DNA of 64,000 bases from Bacillota bacterium (GTDB lineage Bacteria > Bacillota > Bacilli > Paenibacillales > NBRC-103111), in contig JAEWIS010000049.1 of assembly GCA_023386955.1 (NCBI GenBank), positions 1-64,000 of the forward strand. The letters run 5' to 3'. Below are positions 58,043-64,000 of this stretch, one piece after another. The notes beneath the pieces are model-generated. The model did not search any database and was not told the DNA's origin. It was given only the letters and a program-made list of their open reading frames with translations. The position numbers and the translations under genes are program-made. Within the stretch, counting starts at the first letter, position 1. Each line of letters starts with the position of its first letter.

Positions 58043-58077
58043 ATTAGTTTTATAAAATACAATTTTATAAAACTAAT
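58043..58077. promoter_or_regulatory. Perfect 16-bp palindromic operator-like site
   Basis: TTAGTTTTATAAAAT (58044-58058) and ATTTTATAAAACTAA (58062-58076) are perfect mirror arms around ACA; one further A/T pair extends them to 16 bp. It lies 42 bp ahead of the DUF1304 start. The symmetry suggests a dimeric repressor site of MarR or TetR type. Confidence 0.7.
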
Positions 58078-58118
58078 CCATACCGGGAATCGTCCGGTAT
58101 CCGAAAGGAATGTGGGAA

Positions 58119-58490
58119 ATGAATACGGTTAGTATGATTCTTGTGGCCTTGGTCGCTCTTCTGCATGTGTACATACTGGTGCTGGAGATGTTCCTGTGGA
58201 CCGGCACCAGCGCACGCCGAACCTTCGGCACCACCGAAACCTTCGCCCGGGAGACCAAATCCCTGGCCGCCAATCAGGGGCTGTACAACGGCTTTCTCGC
58301 AGCCGGGCTAATCTGGGGGCTGCTGCACCCGGATCCGGGCTTTGCCTTCCAGCTCCAGCTGTTTTTCCTGCTTTGTGTCGCCGCAGCAGCAGTATACGGC
58401 GGTTTAACAGCCAACAGATCGATTTTGCTGAAGCAGGGAGCCCCCGCGGTACTGGCACTGGCTGCGGTCGTAACCGCCCATTTCCTGTAA
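58119..58490 (+). CDS. DUF1304 family membrane protein
   Basis: A 123-residue protein with four membrane helices (about 3-25, 48-66, 75-95, 103-121). FLWTGTSARRTFGTTETFARETKSLAANQGLYNG is the DUF1304 signature between the first two helices. Function in the family is not known. AAAGGA fits the ATG at 58119 better than the ATG at 58110, which abuts it. A long perfect palindrome lies upstream, suggesting tight repression. It converges on the solenoid gene with a 10-bp gap. Confidence 0.92.
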   Translation: MNTVSMILVALVALLHVYILVLEMFLWTGTSARRTFGTTETFARETKSLAANQGLYNGFLAAGLIWGLLHPDPGFAFQLQLFFLLCVAAAAVYGGLTANRSILLKQGAPAVLALAAVVTAHFL

Positions 58491-58500
58491 GCGGCATGTA

Positions 58501-61500
58501 CTAATCCGCAGTCTCAATGTCCAGCGCCATGGTGCGAACCATCGCATCCGGGTGAGTCCGGCAGTCCCTCAGCCGTCCGGCGCTGGCCGCATTCCATTCC
58601 AGTGCCTCCCCTGCCGCCTTAAGCGCCGGGAGAGCGATCGCCAGCGCCATGGCCCCTCCTTGTTGACGTAGGGCATCTACAACAGCCAACAGGGGTTCCG
58701 GCTGCCAATATCCCTTGCAGTTCCCTAGACTCTGATCCATCTGCTTATAAGCCTCCAAGAAAAGATACGGCTGCTTGCCAAGGCACTGAGCCACTTGAGT
58801 CAAACCGTCAACGGCCGCCTCCTCCTTGCCCCAGTCCACGGCTGCAATATGCAGGGTGATGACCAGATGCTGAAGGGCTTCGTGAGGGGAAAGACACTCG
58901 ATCATCCCTTGGTACAAAGGAATCAGGTCGAGTCTTACACTTATGGGCAAAGCGGTCATCTGCCCGGTCAGACTCTTCAGTCTGTGCCGGTGGGGCAGGT
59001 CTTGTTGCCGGGAGGCGTTCCATTCCTCCCGTATGGGCGCCTCTGCCAGATACCGGACAACCTCCAATACCCGGTCATTCACCTTGCCATCCCGCGCTGC
59101 CTCGATCAGCAGGAACATGGCGGGCGACCATCGGGAGCTATCGTCCAGATTCACGAGCGCCTTAGCGGCCACCTCCGCAATCGCGTCCTCATGCCCCTCG
59201 GTCCATTGGGCCAGAGCGTGGAGAGCCCCATGTCCCAGCGCCGGCTCCTCATGAGCAGCTGACTTCAGGAAATAGGTCAAATAGCGTGCTCTGTATGGAG
59301 CGGGAAGCTCCCCGGGACGCTGCTTCAGCAAGCTGACGGCAATATCATACTCCGGGGATGCTGCGAGGGTATCCAGCACCATCCAGCTTCTTTCATCCTC
59401 CAGGAGCTGCCTGGCTGCATGTCCGATGGCTATCAATACGTCCTTATGCACCTTGGGATTTCCAAACTCCTCCAGCAGCAGAGTCATGCTGTTGGGCAGC
59501 CGGAACAGGCCCAGAAGGCGGACGGCCTCCTTGCGAACGGTTATCTTCAGCTTGTCCCGGTTGAGGAGCTTTTCCAGAAGCTCTGCCAAAAGATGCGGAC
59601 TTACCCTGCTGGCGCAGCGGGGGATGGCATACATGGCGACTCTGGCCCGGTCTCCGTCCAAATGCTCCAGCAGGAGGGGAAGGGCTCTCTCCGGCTCCTC
59701 CGTCAAGGACAGTGCATGCAGGGCTGCCTCTGCCATAAAGACTTCCTTGTGATTCAGAAGTTTGGGCAGCAGCTCCGGCCAAAGATCAGGCAGCCGTGCC
59801 ATGCTTTGAACCGCCTGGGCACGTTCCTGAAGCACCCGTTTTTCATCCAAGGCAACCCGTTCCAGCAAGGCACGAAAGGCCTGCTGCTGGCGGGGCAGCC
59901 AGCGGTGAAACCCATTGGCGGCCGGAAGCAGATAGACGGTTTTGCCGGACAGGAACTTGCCCTTCACCGCAGCGCCGGACAGATAAGGGTCCAGCCATTC
60001 CTGGCGCCTCCGGTGCAGATGCTCGAATACTTCCCTCACTGTAATAAAGGATTTGTCCCGGGCCAGCAGCTCGGCCACCCGCTCATCCCGTGTGCGGGGC
60101 GCCGCCAGCCAATAACGGGCAGCTTGGGCAGCGGTGGAAGCGGATTTTGCCTTGGTGGTATCCTCCAGCATGTCCTGCAGCTTAACAAGGGAATACGCCC
60201 GTCTGCCCAGCCAATCCGCGAATTGCAGCACCAGATTGTGATTCTCCCGTTTGGCAGCTTGGGCCAGGAAGGGGCGAAGCGTCTCGAACAGCAGCTCTTC
60301 AATTCCATGGGGCAGAGACATCCGGTTAAGCCAAGGCATTGTAAGGTGACCGCTTTGTTTGACCAGCTTGGTTAATGTTCGGAGGGCAAATTGAAAAAAC
60401 GCCCCCTGCGGCTCATGAACGTACCGGCCCATCAGGCTAAACGCCATTTCCTCTGCTCTTGCCCTTGTGGCATCGGAGGTATCCCGCGCTTCCGCCAGAC
60501 TGTCTACCAGCAGGTCCAGCTCCGGAATATGCTCCTCTCGGAACAGTGAGGCCGGACACCGGGCCAACTCGGCAAACACTGTCTGCCGGACCGGGTCCTG
60601 ATCGTTCTTGATCCGCTTGAGGAATACCAGCGTCTTGTCCATCCCCCGCCTGGACAGCGCCGTGCTCTTTACCAGTAGGGCCAAGGCCTGGCCCCGTTCC
60701 TCCGCACTGGAGGCGGCTGCCTCTTGCTCCAGCGGCTCCCTCGCATGGCCGATCAACCGGCGGGCGGTAATGCGGACGGTTAACAGCGGATAGTCCTTAA
60801 TCTGCCGGAGCCCCAGCATCCGGCTTGCTTCCTTATCACGCAGCTCATGGGGAAGCTCGTCCAGCAGTTCCTCCGGGAAAACCCGGGCTGACCGCATCTC
60901 CTCCCCATACGCCGCCTCAAAAATGTCCGCCCGCTTGGAAGGGGCCAGAGCGTGGAGCAATTTTGCCAGATGGTAAGGCTGTTCGGGCAATAATGCAGCT
61001 ATGGATTTCCATTGCTCCAGGGTGAAATAACGCCTTTTCTTCAGAACACTATGGGGAATACCATGTTTTATCAGATCGCCACGGGCCTCGACACGAGTCA
61101 ACAGCGTATGTACAGCACCTGCGTCGAAGGAAATCAGGAAGCCCAGATGCCGCCGGAGCACGGGATGCAGGATATCCTTCGGCCCCTCCCGCAAAGCACA
61201 GTCCAGCACTACCTCCGGCTTCAGCCGGCAAAGCATCTCCATGGCCGACGAAAACCGTTGCCACACATTGCCCTTTCCCCTGGATGATGCAGCTGCCAGA
61301 CTGGTTCGAAAAAATGCCGCCACCTCCTCCGGATGGCGCTTCGCCAGGCTGTGCCAATTGCCGATGGCATAGCCTAGCTCCGGCAGCCATTGGCTCACCG
61401 TCTCCCTGCCGCAAGCGGGCAGCAGAATGGCCGCCTCCTTCGCGCCCCACCGGGTATTCACCTGAGGCAGCAGACGTTCCGCCAGCTCCTGCCGGCTGCC

Positions 61501-61863
61501 CAGAGACAGATTGTGCAGGAAGTGGCGCCGGCTTTCCTGGGACAGCTGCTCCAGATTCCCCTCTATCTCCTCTGCAGGAGCGGCTTGTGCCAACAGCCCC
61601 GCCGCCCGTTTACGGACACCGGCTGCCCGGTGGCGGACCGCCTCCAGCATCACCGCAGCGTTGGCCGTAGCCTCCGCCCCGGTCAAAGCCAGATGGGCCT
61701 CATATGCACCATCCTCCAGCAGCGCGGAGAGCAGCCGGGAATACGCCGCAGCGTCCGTGCTCTCACGGCCCAGTTGGGCCACGTGCCTCATCCGGGCCGA
61801 ATACCCCAGCCCGTCCAACTCCTCCAGCAGCTTCCTTTTATCCGGATGATTCTTATTGAACAT
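58501..61863 (-). CDS. Large alpha-helical solenoid protein (HEAT-like)
   Basis: A 1120-residue cytosolic protein made almost entirely of helical pairs of about 35-40 residues, the pattern of HEAT or ARM-like solenoids. Examples are AVMLEAVRHRAAGVRKRAAGLLAQAAP, HALSLTEEPERALPLLLEHLDGDRARVAMYAIPRCA and VRKEAVRLLGLFRLPNSMTLLLEEFGNPKVHKDVLIAIGHAA. No enzyme motif, signal peptide or membrane helix is visible. GGAGGG precedes the ATG. Proteins of this shape usually act as scaffolds; the binding partner is unknown. It is divergent from the glycosyltransferase gene across repeat block C. A domain search is needed to rule out a hidden catalytic domain in the middle third. Confidence 0.8.
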   Translation of the reverse strand: MFNKNHPDKRKLLEELDGLGYSARMRHVAQLGRESTDAAAYSRLLSALLEDGAYEAHLALTGAEATANAAVMLEAVRHRAAGVRKRAAGLLAQAAPAEEIEGNLEQLSQESRRHFLHNLSLGSRQELAERLLPQVNTRWGAKEAAILLPACGRETVSQWLPELGYAIGNWHSLAKRHPEEVAAFFRTSLAAASSRGKGNVWQRFSSAMEMLCRLKPEVVLDCALREGPKDILHPVLRRHLGFLISFDAGAVHTLLTRVEARGDLIKHGIPHSVLKKRRYFTLEQWKSIAALLPEQPYHLAKLLHALAPSKRADIFEAAYGEEMRSARVFPEELLDELPHELRDKEASRMLGLRQIKDYPLLTVRITARRLIGHAREPLEQEAAASSAEERGQALALLVKSTALSRRGMDKTLVFLKRIKNDQDPVRQTVFAELARCPASLFREEHIPELDLLVDSLAEARDTSDATRARAEEMAFSLMGRYVHEPQGAFFQFALRTLTKLVKQSGHLTMPWLNRMSLPHGIEELLFETLRPFLAQAAKRENHNLVLQFADWLGRRAYSLVKLQDMLEDTTKAKSASTAAQAARYWLAAPRTRDERVAELLARDKSFITVREVFEHLHRRRQEWLDPYLSGAAVKGKFLSGKTVYLLPAANGFHRWLPRQQQAFRALLERVALDEKRVLQERAQAVQSMARLPDLWPELLPKLLNHKEVFMAEAALHALSLTEEPERALPLLLEHLDGDRARVAMYAIPRCASRVSPHLLAELLEKLLNRDKLKITVRKEAVRLLGLFRLPNSMTLLLEEFGNPKVHKDVLIAIGHAARQLLEDERSWMVLDTLAASPEYDIAVSLLKQRPGELPAPYRARYLTYFLKSAAHEEPALGHGALHALAQWTEGHEDAIAEVAAKALVNLDDSSRWSPAMFLLIEAARDGKVNDRVLEVVRYLAEAPIREEWNASRQQDLPHRHRLKSLTGQMTALPISVRLDLIPLYQGMIECLSPHEALQHLVITLHIAAVDWGKEEAAVDGLTQVAQCLGKQPYLFLEAYKQMDQSLGNCKGYWQPEPLLAVVDALRQQGGAMALAIALPALKAAGEALEWNAASAGRLRDCRTHPDAMVRTMALDIETAD

Positions 61864-61920
61864 GACAATTCCCTCCGTTCGAAATGTAGGCTATTGACTC
61901 CGAGGAATGCGCACACACCG

Positions 61921-62103
61921 TGCCGGACACAGGGTACGCTATTCGATGAAAAAGCGGAGTTTTTTGCATTACACGGACCGTAGCTCCGCTATTTTACAAA
62001 AATGATCGGGTTTGAATGATTACATGGAGTAATAACGCTTCCTGGGTCCGGTAAAAGCCAAAAACGCCCAAAAATGTTGATTTAACGGATCTATAGTCCG
62101 TAA
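61921..62103. repeat. Repeat block C: two forward and two inverted units
   Basis: Forward units at 61921-61943 and 61971-61993 (CCGGACACAGG..CGCTATT and CACGGACCGTAGC..CGCTATT), inverted units at 62031-62054 and 62081-62103. Same-orientation units are again 50 bp apart and the inverted pair begins about 60 bp after the second forward unit. The last unit is nearly palindromic (AACGGA ... TCCGT). The block lies between the divergent solenoid and glycosyltransferase genes, and 61864-62227 holds no other feature. Confidence 0.75.
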
Positions 62104-62227
62104 CAGAAGACAAATTTGCCTTTTCTTAAGAAAATCTTTGGCTTTCTCCACCTTTTTGTTTATGAAATGTTCCTTATAATGGTCTTACAAACATCACGGC
62201 TTCTTCTAACATCGAAAGGAACAAAAC

Positions 62228-63460
62228 ATGGATTCCTCAACCTTCACTCTTGCAGCTCATCTCATCAAGTGGCTTGGTTTCCTGACAAGCGTATACGGCG
62301 TATATTTTGTTGTCCTGGCCCTTTGGGGGGAATGGCGAAAAAAAATAAAGCCGCAAAAGGGCGCTGTGCCGCCGGAAACCCGGTTTGCCTTGTTCATCGC
62401 GGCCCGCAACGAAGCGGATGTGATCGGGAATTTGATTGCCAGCCTGCAGCGGCAGAACTACCCTGCGGAGCTGTACGATATTTATGTCGCTCCCAATAAT
62501 TGTACGGACCATACGCGAGGGATTGCTGCGGCCTGCGGTGCCCGCATTTTTGACCCAGTCGGGGAAATTCGGTCCAAGGGAGATGTGCTGACCCAATTTA
62601 TTAGAGCATGTATGACCGAAAACAAATACGATGCCATCTGCGTCTTCGATGCAGACAACATCGTCCATCCGGACTTCCTGCAGCATATGAACCGGGCCAG
62701 GCAGTCAGGCGCCCAGGTTGCCCAAGGCTTCAAAAACAGCAAAAATCCCGGAGACAATGCCGTAGCTGCCAGCTTCTCCATCTACTTCTGGATCATTGAC
62801 CGGTTTTACAATTCAAGCCGTGAAGCCTTGGGCCTGTCCAGCTTTGTCACTGGCACCGGATTTATGGCTACCCTTCCCTTCTTGGAGAAATTGGGGGGCT
62901 GGAACACCCGGACGATTACAGAGGACTATGAGTTCAGCGCCCAGTGCGTGCTTGCAGGTGAACGGGTGCATTATGTAGGCGATGCCATTGTATACGATGA
63001 GCAGCCACTTACCTTTACCCAATCCTGGAAGCAGCGAAGACGGTGGAGCACGGGCAATTTTGACAGCTCCCGATATTACCTCAAGGATTTGTGCAAAGAA
63101 GCGGTCTGCCGCCGCAGCATCCTTTGCTTGGATTTGACCATGACATATTTGAGCCCGGTTATCTTCGTGCTGTCGGCCCTTGGGCTGGCGGGGCAAACCC
63201 TCCTGGGAAAATACAGCCTGGACGGCTTCTCCTTGCCGGGTCAGCCATTGCTGTGGGGACTGATGCTTTGCCTCCTGCTCGCAGCCTTGTTCACCTATAA
63301 GCAGAACAGACGGACCCTCCGCGGCTTCTGCAAGGCCTTCGGCTCCTTCCTGTTTCTGTTGGCCAGCTGGATGCCGATTAATCTCATCACTCTCCTGAGA
63401 AAACAGCGGAAATGGGAGATGATCCCTCATACAAGGTCTATTTCGCTGGAGGAGATGTAG
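62228..63460 (+). CDS. Family 2 membrane glycosyltransferase
   Basis: A 410-residue membrane protein. It has one N-terminal helix (about 12-35), a cytosolic GT2 domain, and three to four C-terminal helices (about 295-380). LFIAARNEADVIGNLIASL near residue 57 starts the GT-A fold, AICVFDADNIVHPDFL near residue 138 carries the DxD-type Asp, TITEDYEFS near residue 235 the base, and QRRRWSTG near residue 278 the QxxRW motif of processive or membrane-linked enzymes. It resembles cellulose- or hyaluronan-synthase-like and N-glycosyltransferases of Bacillota. AAAGGA precedes the ATG by 8 nt. The sugar and acceptor are unknown. Confidence 0.92.
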   Translation: MDSSTFTLAAHLIKWLGFLTSVYGVYFVVLALWGEWRKKIKPQKGAVPPETRFALFIAARNEADVIGNLIASLQRQNYPAELYDIYVAPNNCTDHTRGIAAACGARIFDPVGEIRSKGDVLTQFIRACMTENKYDAICVFDADNIVHPDFLQHMNRARQSGAQVAQGFKNSKNPGDNAVAASFSIYFWIIDRFYNSSREALGLSSFVTGTGFMATLPFLEKLGGWNTRTITEDYEFSAQCVLAGERVHYVGDAIVYDEQPLTFTQSWKQRRRWSTGNFDSSRYYLKDLCKEAVCRRSILCLDLTMTYLSPVIFVLSALGLAGQTLLGKYSLDGFSLPGQPLLWGLMLCLLLAALFTYKQNRRTLRGFCKAFGSFLFLLASWMPINLITLLRKQRKWEMIPHTRSISLEEM

Positions 63461-63483
63461 AACAGCGGGTTTACGCGATTATA

Positions 63484-63513
63484 AAAAACACCCGTCGGTC
63501 AGCTTCCGGCGGG
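63484..63513 (-). terminator. Intrinsic terminator of the right-edge gene
   Basis: On the minus strand CCCGCCGG (63506-63513) pairs with CCGACGGG (63491-63498), one mismatch, 7-nt loop, followed by TGTTTTTT. Confidence 0.8.
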
Positions 63514-63522
63514 CACACATTG

Positions 63523-64000
63523 TTACTTGACCTTATATTCGTACTTTTCTTTTCCGATCGTGATGATCAGCACCACCGATTTATCATCAGCAGATGCCTC
63601 CTTGGGAAGCTCGGCAAGGTAATGCAGCGTGCCGGTCTTAAGGGGCTCGATACTGGTGATATTCGTGTAGGTAAAATCCGAACCGCCTCCCTTTTCAATC
63701 GTGGAAAAGCTTTTGTAATCATATTTATCTGCGTACTTAACGGCTACTGATGCGAATTCATCTGCACCCCCGGCAGAGCTCTTCAGGCTTTTGATGCTGA
63801 TGACCGTGTCCAAATAGATATTCGCAGGGTCCTTCACCTCATAATAAGTATAGAGGGATGCCGGCTTGGGCGGCATTACCTTGGCGGTAAACTCTGTTTT
63901 CACTAATGTGATTTCGGCGTAATCGTTGATCGTCAAAGGTGTGCCGGATTCAATCGTTTTCATCTTCGAGGCAGCGGGAGACGGACTCGGTTTGGCGGTT
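63523..64000 (-). CDS. Lipoprotein-like protein, N-terminus beyond the window (partial)
   Basis: The C-terminal 159 residues of a protein whose start lies outside the window. An ATG at 63963 could be taken as the start, but the frame stays open to the end and reads TAKPSPSPAASK just upstream, a Pro/Ser-rich linker of the kind that follows a lipobox. The domain that follows (TPLTINDYAEITLVKTEF, YEVKDPANIYLDTVISIKSL, TYTNITSIEPLKTGTLHYLAELP, VVLIITIGKEKYEYKVK) is all beta and resembles extracellular beta-sandwich domains of secreted Bacillus proteins. It is probably a surface lipoprotein. I recognise no function. A terminator follows. Confidence 0.7.
   Translation of the reverse strand, partial: TAKPSPSPAASKMKTIESGTPLTINDYAEITLVKTEFTAKVMPPKPASLYTYYEVKDPANIYLDTVISIKSLKSSAGGADEFASVAVKYADKYDYKSFSTIEKGGGSDFTYTNITSIEPLKTGTLHYLAELPKEASADDKSVVLIITIGKEKYEYKVK

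Noticed and set aside
58043..58077. The palindrome as an intrinsic terminator
   Set aside because: It is AT-only apart from the ends, has no T-run after it, and lies ahead of a gene start; a protein-binding site is more likely.

Overview
The window looks like a Paenibacillus-type chromosome (Paenibacillaceae, Bacillota) of moderately high GC. The basis is strong AGGAGG ribosome binding sites with frequent GTG and TTG starts, S-layer homology (SLH) surface proteins, YesM/YesN two-component pairs beside LplA/LplB/LplC-type sugar transporters, and Bacillus-like families (PadR/HAAS pairs, DUF421, DUF1304, WYL regulators). No rRNA, tRNA, CRISPR array, prophage or intact insertion sequence was seen. 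The assignment rests on gene content read by eye, not on a database search.

Layout. 1-7 kb: a broken methyltransferase, a PadR/SEDS-like membrane protein pair, a YnfA-type protein, DUF421, an FMN reductase, two tandem membrane-anchored TIMP-like paralogues and a GNAT fusion protein. 7-12 kb: a ZTP riboswitch with its terminator ahead of folD-fchA, a Gfo/Idh oxidoreductase, a TagA/WecG glycosyltransferase and a second PadR/HAAS pair. 12-25 kb: a probable pectin-use locus, made of a sugar ABC transporter (binding lipoprotein and two permeases), a divergent YesM/YesN-like sensor and regulator, a secreted PL1 pectate lyase and an SLH surface protein. 25-30 kb: a tightly overlapping TetR, MFS, FtsX-like permease, ATPase operon. 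30-37 kb: a UvrD-like (YjcD-type) helicase, an SDR, an AraC regulator, a DUF4386-like membrane protein, a VOC protein and a WYL regulator. 37-43 kb: a co-directional run of a double-kinase hybrid sensor, an ankyrin-type protein, a SUKH protein and a YdeI-like protein. 44-52.5 kb: one 2700-residue multidomain S-layer protein. 52.5-64 kb: a GAF-GGDEF diguanylate cyclase, a zinc-ribbon/LRR membrane protein, a methyltransferase, an AraC regulator, a lipase-like hydrolase, DUF1304, a very large alpha-helical solenoid, a membrane glycosyltransferase and a lipoprotein-like gene cut by the window end.

How they fit together. The sensor kinase and AraC-type response regulator at 16.5-20 kb very likely sense pectin-derived sugar and control the transporter and pectate lyase beside them. 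The TetR operon is a self-regulated export cluster with a clear operator. The ZTP riboswitch ties one-carbon metabolism to ZTP/ZMP.

The most unusual signal is not a gene. Three intergenic blocks (12966-13148, 30081-30263, 61921-62103) differ in sequence but share one rigid plan: two forward units 50 bp apart, then about 60 bp on, two inverted units again 50 bp apart. A second element of about 170 bp occurs twice (16172-16347, 30274-30441) and folds as a long imperfect hairpin whose arms change in a compensating way between copies. Neither was recognised as a named element.
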